From Actinernus sp. WN-2022 (Eukaryota; Cnidaria; Anthozoa; Actiniaria; Actinernidae), in NCBI GenBank assembly GCA_030867875.1, contig JAOWCC010000655.1:9632269-9696268 (forward strand): 64,000 nucleotides of DNA, read 5' to 3'. The position numbers and the translations under genes are program-made. A model generated the notes under the pieces. The model ran no database searches and was not told the origin of the DNA. It saw only the letters and a list, made by a program, of their open reading frames with translations. Every line of letters starts with the position of its first letter. The first letter of the stretch is position 1. Shown piece by piece: positions 46,254 through 56,459 of this stretch.

Positions 46254-47186
46254 ATGTTCAATATGGAAGATAGGGTCGACGTTGATGTGAGACCTGAGGA
46301 TAATACCGATAGATACGAAGAACGAGATGAAGAACGACAACGACAACGAGATGAAGATGAAGAAAATCAACGAGAACAAGAAGCAACTGAAAGATATGTG
46401 GCTAGCTTATTGGGTGATGATCAAGATGAAGCTGGAGGTAGTGAGACAATTTCCCTGGATGATTTGCATGGTGATGATCAACTTCGAGGATTCACATTCG
46501 AACAAACTTTTCAAGATTTGGTAAAGAAAATGCTGGTTGGAGTAGTAAAGGAGCAATATAATTATGCAGGCATTCGGCATAACATCGAAATTTCCTTAAT
46601 AAACGAACAAATCAAAGTTCGCGAACTTGGAAGCAAAGAACCCTTTACACGGCTATTTGTCGGTGATGAGAAATATTTGAAATTACGTATGAAGATGAGG
46701 AAAGCTCTCAAAGATGCTTTGGGTCCAAATAATGAAGAGGCTGCTAGTGAAGTAATACTTGCAGAACGACAACTCGCCAATCGGGAAGCAAATAATGAAT
46801 CTATTCTTGAAGACTCCGAATCGACCGACGCTCAGAAAGAAATAGCTAAGAAAAAGTTAATATCTATCCGTAAGGAAAGAGAATTACTCGATTATAAAGA
46901 AGAAGTCATACTAGAACGCCTGTTGCTACGTGAGAGGATCAAATACATTTTCAGAAAGTATGGAATGACTGTTCTTGCGGTGGCAACTGCTATTGGTGCT
47001 ATCGTTAGTGTAATAGTTTCCCAGTTATCGAGATCCGTACCGAAACCAGTAAAAGATGGCATCGACAAAGTGGTAGATACAGTAAAGAAGGGATTAAAAA
47101 CGACGGGTGATTTGTTAAAGGAAATGGGAAAGAAACTTGGACAGATACTACCTGGAATGATTGGATCAATTGCCATATCGTTATGA
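46254..47186 (+). CDS. Conserved Polinton protein with acidic N-terminus and membrane segment
   Basis: The 310-residue ORF is intact (a second ATG at 46263 is also plausible). The first 80 residues are highly acidic with RQRQRDEDEENQREQ runs, followed by a helical middle (KEQYNYAGIRHNIEISLIN, VGDEKYLKLRMKMRKAL), a coiled coil (ILAERQLANREANN to EERLLLRERIKYIF), one hydrophobic segment (MTVLAVATAIGAIVSVIVS, about 242-260), and an amphipathic C-terminus (VDTVKKGLKTTGDLL). No enzymatic motif. It starts divergently 30 bp from the capsid gene, so the two must share a promoter region. Confidence 0.6.
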   Translation: MFNMEDRVDVDVRPEDNTDRYEERDEERQRQRDEDEENQREQEATERYVASLLGDDQDEAGGSETISLDDLHGDDQLRGFTFEQTFQDLVKKMLVGVVKEQYNYAGIRHNIEISLINEQIKVRELGSKEPFTRLFVGDEKYLKLRMKMRKALKDALGPNNEEAASEVILAERQLANREANNESILEDSESTDAQKEIAKKKLISIRKERELLDYKEEVILERLLLRERIKYIFRKYGMTVLAVATAIGAIVSVIVSQLSRSVPKPVKDGIDKVVDTVKKGLKTTGDLLKEMGKKLGQILPGMIGSIAISL

Positions 47187-47189
47187 TAA

Positions 47190-47719
47190 AACCTCACTGG
47201 AATATCAAGGGGGGTATTGGTATCGAAACCCCACGACTTATCAGTAAATCTCGCTCTACGTAAAGCGAAGTTTAAGTTAGTTACTCCGAACTCTTTCCTT
47301 ATCCTATCATAAGCAACGGAATTCCATGGCTCGTTATTGTTCTTATTAAATACAGAATCTTTGGGAAGTGGGATTCCCAATTCGTACAGTAGCCTCCTGG
47401 TCGTGAAGTACACATGGAAGCGATAAAAGCTACGAACATTATTGTGGATTGGTGCGCCATCTGAAAGATGATCGTCAAATGACACTCCAAAACCCGCCGT
47501 CGCGCACCAAAGTGCAAAGCATAATTGTTGTTGCCAATGTCTCATTGGTTTAGCATCTAACCATTCTTGTGCTTGTTTGGATTTATCGTCTTCGTCTTCG
47601 TCATCGTCGTTGTCGTTAATGGTATCGGTAGGAAAATCAAATCCCAGGGCTTGGAAGATATTTTTCGGCTTATATATGAAGAACTGATTGATTGTTACGT
47701 AAATCTTTAGATCTCGCAT
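47190..47719 (-). CDS. Conserved Polinton protein, probably C-truncated
   Basis: Starts MRDLKIYVTINQFF at 47719. An acidic run (NDNDDDEDEDDK, 36-47) precedes a conserved-looking part: MRHWQQQLCFALWCATAGFG, SFDDHLSDGAPIHNNVRSFY, RFHVYFTTRRLLYELGIPLP, then VAYDRIRKEFGVTNLNFALR. The reading frame is open on to 46892, but those last 98 codons are the exact antisense of the neighbouring 310-aa gene and I do not count them. Either the true stop is lost or a deletion joined the two convergent genes. It lies 1 bp from the upstream gene's stop. I do not recognise the function; a virion component is possible. Confidence 0.5.
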
Positions 47720-47720
47720 A

Positions 47721-48056
47721 TTAAGGATCTATGTCTTTGGCGTCGATCTTCCAGGGAGTGGCTGGAACTGGATACTTAAAATCTGTTCTCGTGAATGGGA
47801 GGGGAAAACCCACAACTATCACACGTTTTTTCGCTATCCCTCGTAACGCTTCGTTTAGATGATTTCGTACATCTACTGGTATGAGACCCTCTAGATACCA
47901 ATGTTGTCCATTATCGAAAAACATGATCCTAGTCTCGTATGTTGCCTCATCATGTATGTCGGATGCCGTTGTTCTAGCTGAGAATTTCTCAAAGTTCGCG
48001 TGGGGATATTTTTCCTTAAAGACTGCAAAAGCCTTTGCATTGCGAGGTGCGATATA
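47721..48056 (-). pseudogene. Conserved Polinton protein split by the TA element, downstream part
   Basis: From the element border the frame reads IAPRNAKAFAVFKEKYPHAN, then ETRIMFFDNGQHWYLEGLIP, VDVRNHLNEALRG and FKYPVPATPW, to a stop at 47721. The longer minus-strand ORF that begins at 48233 is an artefact: its N-terminus is translated from ATGC repeats of the insert. The true start is on the other side of the insert at 53773, and removal of the insert with one TA copy leaves the frame continuous. Function unknown. It immediately precedes the 47719 gene. Confidence 0.6.
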
Positions 48057-48520
48057 CCCTTCCAAAATGTGCATGCATGCGGCATGCACGCACGCAGGCA
48101 TATATGCATGCATGTGGCATGCATGCATACATGCATGCCGCATGCATGCACGCATGCATGCATGATGCATGAAAATTGGCCCCTCTGCATGCATTGCATG
48201 CATCATGCATGCACTGGCTGCATGCATGTGCATGCATGCAGGAGGTCATGCTTGTGCATACATGCAGGAGGTTGCGTGCATGAAAATTGGCCCCTGTGCA
48301 TGCATTGCATGCATCATGCATGCACTGCCTGCATGCATGAGGAGGTCATGCATGTGCATACATGCAGGAGGTTGCGTGCATGAAAATTGGCCCCTGTGCA
48401 TGCATTGCATGCATCAAGCAAGCACTGGCTGCATGCATGTGCATACATGCAGCAGGGTGCATGTATGAGATTTATGGCACATCTGCACTGATGCATGGCA
48501 TCAGCAGGGTGTATGCATGC
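48057..48520. repeat. Left ATGC-tetramer array with 100-111 bp higher-order units
   Basis: Dense runs of gcatgcatgc with few interruptions. From 48168 a larger unit starting catgaaaattggcccct is repeated about three times (starts near 48169, 48280 and 48380). The ORFs over it, rich in Met, His, Ala and Cys on both strands, are artefacts of the tetramer. Confidence 0.85.
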
Positions 48521-48539
48521 ACTAAATAGATTCATTAAT

Positions 48540-49498
48540 CACAAGATTTCGCTTCATAATATTGCTTGAATAAAAATAATTTAGGTAGGAACCAACTCAC
48601 ACTCGTTTATTGGTTACAATAACAGACACGTTTAATTAAATTCTAGTTAATACACAAACAAATACTAACTACAAATTATTTTGGAAGCTATTTTAACCAA
48701 CATATTTCAAGTAATTTTGGTTGATAAATTAATTTTAAATCGCTGAGAATGTATCAACACAGTTTTAAAAATGAAACAAAAAATGGAGACAAACTGTTTG
48801 AACGATATAAAAAATGCATAAATATTTATAGAGCGACGTTCTCTTAAACTGTTCAAAGTAATCGACGATTACTTTGCATTTAACTTGCATACATTCTAAG
48901 CAGAATTGGTGTGATTACTTTGCGTTTGGTTATAGGATAGTCAAGTGAAAACTGCTCTACTAAAGGTTGCTAAAATTAAGAAAGACTAGTTGTAGGTGTC
49001 ACGATCTATTCTTACTGTTAAAACACTTGCCATACTGCTGACATTGATATGGCTTCTCACCAGAACGTGAGCAATTTTATCAACTTTGAAGACACAAGTG
49101 AAATTAATCATTACGTTTACGAGGACCCATGCGATTAGTTGTTAATAATATAGACTCAGAGGCCAAACATGTTTGACAAAAGAGTGGAATACATTGTAAT
49201 GTGCATTCTACATGTATCTCATGGGAAAACCGGGTTAGTGTCAAATATCAAACAACATGGACAGAAGAAACTTGTTTGACTTAAGTTATTACTTGTGCAA
49301 GGCCTTTGGCCTCCTGAGTAACAAAGTTGTGCAAGTGTTTATCAAGCAATCAAAAGGACACAAGTTTGTCCCCAATTAAGAAAAATACCTTCTTCATCAG
49401 CTAATCGGATTTTCAGTAAACAATGCTTTTGTATTGATGTGTCCAGTTATGCAAACATAAAATAACCATTAACGATGTAAACAAATCTCTAGCGGCAT
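48540..49498. other. Spacer inside the TA element
   Basis: AT-rich sequence with no ORF worth reporting and no recognisable transposase. Confidence 0.5.
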
Positions 49499-49507
49499 AA
49501 TATTCTG

Positions 49508-49898
49508 TAGCCTGCTATGCAGACGTATTTTTTCACTCTCATAAATTCGAAGAAAAAAGTAACTTCTGCTTACCCGAGCGCTTAATTAGTTTCCAATATG
49601 CAAACACGACGTCAGCACGTTTGTTTTATTTTTCTGCCCAATCAAAGCCATTGTTAGAATTTTAGTGAATTGGCGCGCCAGTGAACACTCTCCGATGATT
49701 GGTCGATGGCAAATGTATTGTCTGAATTCTTTTAAATGCAACATTACATTACTTTCCAGGATATGGAAGGTAAAATCTGATTGGTCCATAACACAATGAG
49801 GTGTGCATATTGGAAACTAATTAAGCGCTCGGGTAAGCAGACGTTACTTTTTTCTTCGAATTTATGCCAGTGAAAAAATACGTCTGCATAGCAGGCTA
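49508..49898. mobile_element. 391-bp MITE, 9-bp duplication
   Basis: Arms of about 85 bp start tagcctgctatgcagacgta and pair with the mirrored right end. aatattctg is duplicated exactly on both sides (49499-49507 and 49899-49907). A 9-bp duplication with long inverted repeats suggests a Mutator-like origin. It lies inside the 5.7-kb TA element and so inserted there, or was carried along. Confidence 0.82.
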
Positions 49899-49907
49899 AA
49901 TATTCTG

Positions 49908-51156
49908 GGGCTAACTTGTGAATGAGACCTCAACTTCTATAAATGCAGAGAGGGGGTCACGTATTCCTGTGCAAGCATCTAAGGGTGGGCCACCTATAAC
50001 CAGGCTACAGCTAGTTAGTTGATAGAATGTGACCAAGTGCTGAAAAATCGGTAGAATGGAACAGTCTAAATTAAACTAGTGTACCAAGTACTTGTAAATT
50101 GGGACATGTATTGACACAATCACTTCCAGGCCAGGTCTTCAATAAAAATCAGGGTCTCAAATAAATGTCCCTGGCGTTTATTTAAAATCACCCTGCTCAT
50201 ACATTGTACAGATACCTAGCATTAATATTCCAGAAAATGTTGTAAGCATATCTTATTGTAAGAAATTATACCTTCCAATTACCTTCACAATTACTTTTTT
50301 TAATGATCCCATGTGTACTCAGCCAACCAGCAAACTTGTTGCATACTATACATGTATACCTGACAGTCCTGTGCTATATTTGCTTTTCTGGCATACATGT
50401 ATTCTGAAAACGAAAGAGTACAACAGTACTGTTAGCAGTGTACTGTTAGCAGTGTTCTATTACTTAATTTAAATTATTTTGGGAAATAATGAAATTGTAT
50501 TTGATTTTCAAGGTGTTTGTGTACTCATTGGAAGCACCCACTATAACAAAGAAATGATATCTAAAAAAGAAAGTATCTAATGTTATTTTGTTAATTAAGA
50601 AATTAAAACAAAAGTCTAAATTCTAAGGATTACTCTCTGTTTTTTTAGTCATGAAATGGCTTGAAGATAAATATTACCCTAAATAAATAAATAATTACTG
50701 GCAAACAACCTATAGACAAATGTAGCAATCAGGCAATATTAAGCATGTCTATTTTGTAGCTTACCAGAAGATCGACTTCTAACAGTTATCACATAATTAG
50801 CATATTGGTGCCTACGAGGACTTCTGGGTAGAGCTGAGACACGAGGTTCACTACTAGTAGTGGTCTATGCCTAAGGTTTATAGTTATTTACTCGCTTAGA
50901 AACGACCTTGTTAACTTCAAAATATACTCAAAGGTCAAGTTTCAGGTTTGTTCAATTTAACTCAATGTATCAGATTAATTACAAGGTATTACAAATAGAA
51001 AGGAAAAAAAAGGAGAAATAGTTACAATAATACAACTATTTGATAGACTAAACCAAGATAAGATACAAAGAGTACGGGACATCCCAATAGCCTAGAACTA
51101 ATCGAGAGGATGCCCCTACAAATTCTAATATATATAAATGAATTAAATTGAAAAGT
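49908..51156. other. Spacer inside the TA element
   Basis: A 14-bp direct repeat (tactgttagcagtg) occurs near 50427-50455. No gene seen. Confidence 0.45.
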
Positions 51157-51460
51157 ACACATCATTGTGTAAATTATGGTGTTCCCATGGAAACTCTCAT
51201 GGCCCCACACACCTTTCACCTTGAACATAAAATTTCAATTTCTTTCCTTGTTACCAAAAATAAGTTCCTTAAACTATTCACATACAATGCCTACATTGTT
51301 CCAAATCTTATTTTGGACCCACACCAATAGAAATGTGTTTGACAAAGAAGAAATTAGGGAAGTTTGTGATATTTCTAGTGGAAGCCTGGGGCCAGAGTGT
51401 TTCCATGGCAACATCATAATTTGCACAATGATGTGTATTTGCCATAGTAACACATATGTG
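51157..51460. repeat. Inverted repeat, about 60-bp arms
   Basis: tacacatcattgtgtaaatt followed by a ccatggaaac block is mirrored near 51400-51450 (gtttccatggcaacatcata, then cacaatgatgtgt). The overlapping ORFs on both strands stem from this pairing and are not genes. Confidence 0.55.
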
Positions 51461-51537
51461 CAAAGTTTCAATAGTTTTTATCCAATATTTGTAGATATAT
51501 TTGTGATTTGTCTCCAAGGCTTTAAGATGTTTGAAAA

Positions 51538-52029
51538 TAGACCAATCCAAGGTAATTTCCACCATCTTGTAGGGGGTGCAAACATGGCGCGAAATACAGT
51601 GTTTGTATGAGAATCCGATGCCAAATAATTTCCGTAAAATCGGATTTATGAAATATTCTTCAGATACAAACTTAAGATACCAGAAAAAAGATTAACTGAT
51701 CGAAATTTGAGGGATGTAGCTGTGTTGGTAAGCATGCAATCGTGTTTTTAGTTTCCCATACATTTGTCTGTAACAACGCGGGAAACTTTATTGACAAATG
51801 TATGGGAATTCGAAACTAAAAACTAGATTGCTCGTTTCCAGGCATAGCTACATCCCTCAAATTTCGATCAGTTAATCTCTTACCTGGTATCTTAAGTTTG
51901 TATCTGAAGAATATTTCATAAATCCGATTTTACGGAAATTATTTGGCATCGGATTCCCATACAAACACTGTATTTCGCGCCATGTTTGCACCCCCTACAA
52001 GATGGTGGAAATTACCTTGGATTGGTCTA
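51538..52029. mobile_element. 492-bp near-perfect hairpin element
   Basis: Two arms of about 230 nt are inverted copies from tagaccaatccaaggtaatt at the left to the mirror at 52029, including gtagggggtgcaaacatggc and catccctcaaatttcgatca blocks. The central loop is only tens of bases. No clear target duplication beyond TA. A young foldback or MITE within the TA element. Confidence 0.8.
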
Positions 52030-53368
52030 TTGGTTCAGAATATTTTACCAAGATATTTTACAGAATTAACTTGTTCAATGAACAAACACAACGCAATATC
52101 ATAAGATTGTAACTAGATGGTTAATTCGAGTCGCTGATGTGTATTTAAGTTGTAATGAGACTTCAAGTTTTCACTTTGCTAGGTCGTAGTTAGAACCTGG
52201 GCCACGTGCATATACATTGTTTTTGCATAGTTAGTTCGACCGTGAAATAGTCAATTACTTTTTGTAAGTATTATTAAGGGAACTACTAATCAACATATCT
52301 ACTTGAAGGTAAATTAGGAATTACTTTGGACCACTCCCGGGGAACCATTACTTTAAACTGTGCAAGGCTTACCGTCATGTTCGAACTGTGTTTAGCGTTT
52401 CGATTTCCTCCAAATATACCAGCCCAGAAATAGCCATTTAGGGTCCAAACGACGTCCTGGTGAGTTCTTAGCTTGGTTCCAAAACTCTTAAACTAGCTAA
52501 CCTGCTGTAAATCCATTGAAGTTGTAGGAAATTAAGACCGCTCAGAAACTGCTTCGCCGGGGAACCGTTGAACTTGAAGTTCGTTCAACAGCCGAAACCC
52601 GATATACACATGCTCGTGAGCATGCGGCATAGCGTTGCCGCTGACCGATTTACAGTACTGTAGTTACCAGTCTCTACTCGTGTATCAGGAGAACAACTAC
52701 GGAATGGATCGATTGATCTTTTCAGTATTTTGTACTATAGTAGTATTTTTGATTTATTAATGCTTAAGCAATTTACATGCATTTGGGATTTAAACGAACA
52801 AAATGGGCTCCTGAGTAAATATAACTGAATTTTTTTTTTCCACTCTCTTAGAGTTATTTTAGTGAAAATAACTCCCTGAAAATAACAGTGTATGTACTAA
52901 TCCAATATTGAAATGATAGTTTCGCACAACCAATGTAAAGGAAAATTTAATCAAAAACTTAATAATGTAATTTAACCATTTTTAATGATAACATTTTCTC
53001 GACCATTTTATAATTGGTAGGTTATGGATATAACCATTTTAGTTGGTTGCTACAACAAGGTTCTATATTGCCATTTTTACCAATGTCATTTTTTACCATT
53101 TTTAAATTGGTTAGTATGACCAATATGAAATGGTTATAACCATTTAATTTCGTTATTCCAACCAGTCAGTTTTCACAGTGTATATCAAAGTTAGTTAGCC
53201 TATAATGTTCCTTGCCTATTTGTTATTCAGTCTGATCATTACTTAGCAGAGAAGAGGCGCTTATTAGGTGCTGGGCGGTTAATATAGCATTTACAGTATA
53301 GTAAATAATATATTGATTGTAATTCATTTAAATCTCTCGGATTGTGAGAACTTAGGAATGAAGGCTTC
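52030..53368. other. Spacer inside the TA element
   Basis: Between 52920 and 53165 many copies of accattt / aaatggt alternate in both orientations, a degenerate simple repeat. No gene seen. Confidence 0.45.
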
Positions 53369-53732
53369 ATGCATGCACTGGTTGGCCGCATGCATGTACT
53401 GTAAAAGTGCAAGCATGCACATGTGATGCATGCCTGCACTTTGTGATTGCATGCATACAGTGTATATGCATGCATGCACATGTATGCATACATATGTAAT
53501 GCATGCATCCACTTTGTGATTGCATGCATACAGTGTATATGCATGCATGCACATGTGATGCATGCATGCACTTTGTGATTGCATGTATGCAGGGTACATG
53601 CATGCATGCACAATACATGCAGGCGCATGCATGCAAATGAGTTGTATGTATGCGTGCATACATGCAAATTTGGGTACATGCATGCCACATACATGCGGCA
53701 TGCATGCCGCATGCATGCACATTTTGGAAGGG
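53369..53732. repeat. Right ATGC-tetramer array with 59-70 bp units
   Basis: A unit containing cactttgtgattgcatgcat and acagtgtatatgcatgcatg is repeated about three times, then simpler gcatgc runs lead to the terminus. The higher-order unit differs from that of the left array, although the outermost 32 bp are identical inverted copies. Met/His/Ala/Cys ORFs across it are artefacts. Confidence 0.85.
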
Positions 53733-53734
53733 TA

Positions 53735-53773
53735 GTCACCCCAATTACCTTCGAAATGAACTTTATGAGACAT
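53735..53773 (-). pseudogene. 5' part of the Polinton gene split by the TA element
   Basis: Starts MSHKVHFEGNWGDY at 53773 and runs in frame to the insertion border. The rest lies at 48056-47721. The longer minus-strand ORFs that continue into the insert are read from ATGC repeats. The region 53774-54044 upstream has no gene and probably carries the divergent control region for this gene and the penton-like gene. Confidence 0.6.
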
Positions 53774-54044
53774 AGTATCAACTACGTGTATCCACCTATT
53801 GAAGCTATACGCACATACGAGTTATATCTTTAATGTGTCGAAGGATTAATTTTCTTATCCTTGCGTCGTGAGGATCTGCAAATTGGAACTTCAATCAATC
53901 CGTTCGACACATGCCCTTGACTCATCTGCATGGCATTAATACGTATTAAAGTAGCAACATATGTTAGTATTGTGAAGTAAAGAACATACGTAAGCATCAT
54001 AGTATCAAATCAAATACATACAGTTGGTATCTTTAATATATAAG

Positions 54045-54699
54045 ATGGTTATCTTAAATGTCACCACCACATCGTCTGACCATACTGTCTACTTCGATAA
54101 CCCTATTCTTATCAACAATATTTCGCTAGTTGAGATCACTTTTGAGAATAGTTGGTGGAACCTAGAAAAGAAGGCTACGTTCCATTGGGCTATAGAAAGT
54201 GGTGTTATGTTTCCACACAATATCATTAAAGGGCATCATGATATAGCGAGCATTAAACAAGCTTTAAAACCCGCAATTGATTCTGGCATTATCAAATTCG
54301 AGCCTAGTAAGGCTTTTATTCTAAAGGTTATTAAACCAATCCGGTTCAGTAATAATCTTTGCAAACTGTTGGTGTTACAGGAGATGACTATATTGGGAAA
54401 GATAATAAGACAATCAAAAATAAAAGTCACGAACTGAGGTTTGACGATATCCACACAGCATATGTACACTGCGATGTTGTAGATTCCAGTTTTTCAATTC
54501 TAGATGGAAAGCGATCGACAGTTCTCGCTAGCATTAAGATCCGTGGTGGAAGATTCGCGAAATCGACATACTGCTCCCACTAACCACTCGAGCTCTAGGT
54601 ACGATACAAAATAGCCTTCGTCTGACAATTCGTGATGAGAAAGGCAATACCATAGACTTCCGTGGTCGACCTATACAATACGTATTGAAGCTTGAGTAA
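54045..54699 (+). pseudogene. Probable Polinton minor capsid (penton-like) protein, frameshifted
   Basis: Starts MVILNVTTTSSDHTVYF at 54045; an upstream TTG-initiated extension is not needed. Blocks in three frames: ISLVEITFENSWWNLE (frame 1 to about 54350), FDDIHTAYVHCDVVDSS and STVLASIKIRGGRFAK (frame 2), and LTTRALGTIQNSLRLTIRD with NTIDFRGRPIQYVLKLE (frame 3) to TAA 54697-54699. The late beta-strand-like blocks and the GN-x-IDFRG turn resemble the single jelly-roll minor capsid of Polintons, which would occupy the vertices. Two frameshifts disable it. Ends 18 bp before the next gene. Confidence 0.6.
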
Positions 54700-54717
54700 A
54701 TCATATGTATATATACA

Positions 54718-55351
54718 ATGGATGGCGATTCAATTCAACCACTTCTTCCATCAGCACCAAATATCTATCCATCGCTTACTAGTGGCACTGGAAAGAATTT
54801 TCGACTGCAAACAGTCCGAGATACGCTTTCGGATATCGAAATAAAAAAAAAACACTATTAAGGCGTGCGTAAGAAATATGCTCGTGCGCAAGGAATAGTT
54901 CATGGTATCGCAGTGGTAACAGGAGGTATATCTGTGATCTTATCTGGATCTGGATTGGGAGTAGCTTTAACCGGGTTTGGAATAGTGATTGGTCTACCAC
55001 TTGGTGTTATTGGTGGTTTATGTGGATTAATTTCAGCATCTACGACCCTTGGAGCTAAAAAAAATAGGAATAAAAGTATCTAAACATGAGAAAACAACTA
55101 TGTTAGCAAAAGCGAAAATTAATACGATTCGTGATCTAGTATCGAAAGCCCTACGCGATGAAAATATATCTGATTCTGAATACAGTATCATCCTCGCTGA
55201 AGCAGATAAATACGAGATTATGAGGTCTGAAATTCGTCACGAGACTACTTCGGGACGAACGAGTGAAAAAAGCGTGGAACAGATTCGAGCCAAACTCAAG
55301 CAAGAAGTTTTAAAGGAAATGCGAGAAAAACTTGGCAGTCTAGTGGGATAA
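54718..55351 (+). pseudogene. Conserved Polinton Gly-rich membrane protein, broken
   Basis: Starts MDGDSIQPLLPSAPNIYPSL (54718). An in-frame TAA at 54859-54861 follows KKKHY. The frame then continues GVRKKYARAQGIVHGIAVVT with a long Gly/Val/Leu-rich hydrophobic region (GGISVILSGSGLGVALTGFG ... GLCGLISASTTLGA), shifts in an A8 run (55057-55064), and finishes in another frame with KVSKHEKTTMLAKAKINTI, a helical region (KALRDENISDSEYSIILAEA) and a charged tail to 55351. The hydrophobic middle followed by a helical domain is characteristic of a protein I associate with cnidarian Polintons; role unknown, perhaps membrane-linked in the virion. Confidence 0.6.
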
Positions 55352-55407
55352 GAATCGACATTTCCTATGAAAGGAATGAACGTGGATCTTATTTTCACTT
55401 TACGAAA

Positions 55408-56414
55408 TCAAACTCTATCACTAGTTAGACCATGTCTCATATAGATGGGCTCAAAGTGGGAATGGTAAGCAATCAACTCCTTGATAAAACGTATGATCGA
55501 ACCCTTATGTATACCACATCGTTTAACAACGTCAATAAGAGATATATGAGATCCCGAACGCCGTAGTACCTCGTAACTTGCTCCAACGACTTTAGTTCGA
55601 AGTATAGAGCTGGTACCTATATCGCTTTCTATTGCCGTATGAACAATCTCATAGACTATTTGTTGGACATTTTTAAGTACTCCGGTGGAGTCGAGTTTAG
55701 CAAACGTCGTTGCGATGTGAGGAACTATTCGATCGGCATTTAAATCTATATCGATTTTATCGTCATCACGTAGAGAACGTATAAAGACATTTCCGCTACA
55801 CATGCTTTTATCGTTTAGTTGCATAAAACGAGCGACCTCACCTTTAGATCGAACGAACCCACATTGTATACATGCCTGATAAAGTATAGCAGCTAAAATA
55901 GTTCGTTTCGCATAGCTACGTTTGATACAAACCTTCTTTACTTGGATGAATGCGTCGGCTACGATTACTAATACATTTGTAGGAAACGATAGGTCATAAT
56001 TTTGTTTATAAATAGTGTTGTATGCATGTAGTTCTCGCATTATCGTTCGTAGTTGCAATTCTTTGTTATCGCTTTGCTTTGGGATTGTGCGGTCTAGATC
56101 ATGTTGATACCGAAAGCTATCCTAAGCTACTATACGTAACCGAGTAGTACATTGATAGTTGTTTATTCGCATGAGTCGACCTCGGAAACAAGACCACAAG
56201 TGGGGCATATGAATTCCGTTCCTTGCATTTCCATCGGGCATAGACATTCGGAACATGTTTCCCTAGTGTTAATATGCAACCGTGGTTTGATATGTAGGCT
56301 TGCACAAATTTCTGAACCAAGTAATCTAATAAGATCATCCATACTAGTTGTATACCATATGCCTGTTAATTGTCCAATTGTTTGTTGAAAAAAAAAAATG
56401 AAGAGAGGTCGCAT
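55408..56414 (-). pseudogene. TFIIB-like transcription factor in the Polinton, broken
   Basis: Not part of the usual Polinton gene list. The N-terminal part (56414-56163, start perhaps MDDLIRLLG) has a zinc ribbon, CSEC then ICPTCGLVSEVD, that is C-x2-C-x12-C-x2-C with the TFIIB-type CGLV end. After stops and a frame change (near 56163-56110) the rest continues (RYQHDLDRTIPKQS) into a 216-residue ORF (56058-55408). That has two helical repeats like cyclin boxes: RTILAAILYQACIQCGFVRS with GEVARFMQL, then RTKVVGASYEVLRRSGSHIS with VVKRCGIHKGSIIRFIKEL. It would be expected to direct RNA polymerase to the element's own promoters. At least two lesions separate ribbon and core, so this copy is not functional. 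Confidence 0.7.
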
Positions 56415-56459
56415 AACAATTTCTCTCCATTCTTTTTTTTCTTTTTCGTATCGTGATTT

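Larger units (their letters stand above)
48057..53732. mobile_element. 5.7-kb TA-target element with ATGC-array ends
   Basis: Inverted ends cccttccaaaatgtgcatgc and the mirrored gcatgcacattttggaaggg are identical for about 32 bp. TA flanks both sides (48055-48056 and 53733-53734), as for Tc1/mariner-type insertion. It splits a minus-strand Polinton gene in frame. No transposase-like ORF is present, so it is non-autonomous. It carries large ATGC-based tandem arrays at both ends and at least two later or composite repeats inside (49508-49898 and 51538-52029). Superfamily is not determined. Confidence 0.75.

Noticed and set aside
47881..48535. Several overlapping ORFs rich in Met, His, Ala and Cys on both strands
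   Set aside because: They are translations of the ATGC tandem arrays; all frames of this repeat are open and give the same biased residues.
51176..51610. 144-codon plus-strand ORF
   Set aside because: Spans two inverted repeats and has no protein features; the opposite strand gives similar ORFs from the same repeat.
53239..53833. ORFs of 84-180 codons resembling a Cys/His-rich protein
   Set aside because: Same ATGC-array artefact at the right end of the TA element; only the short MSHKVHFEGNWGDY part belongs to a real gene.
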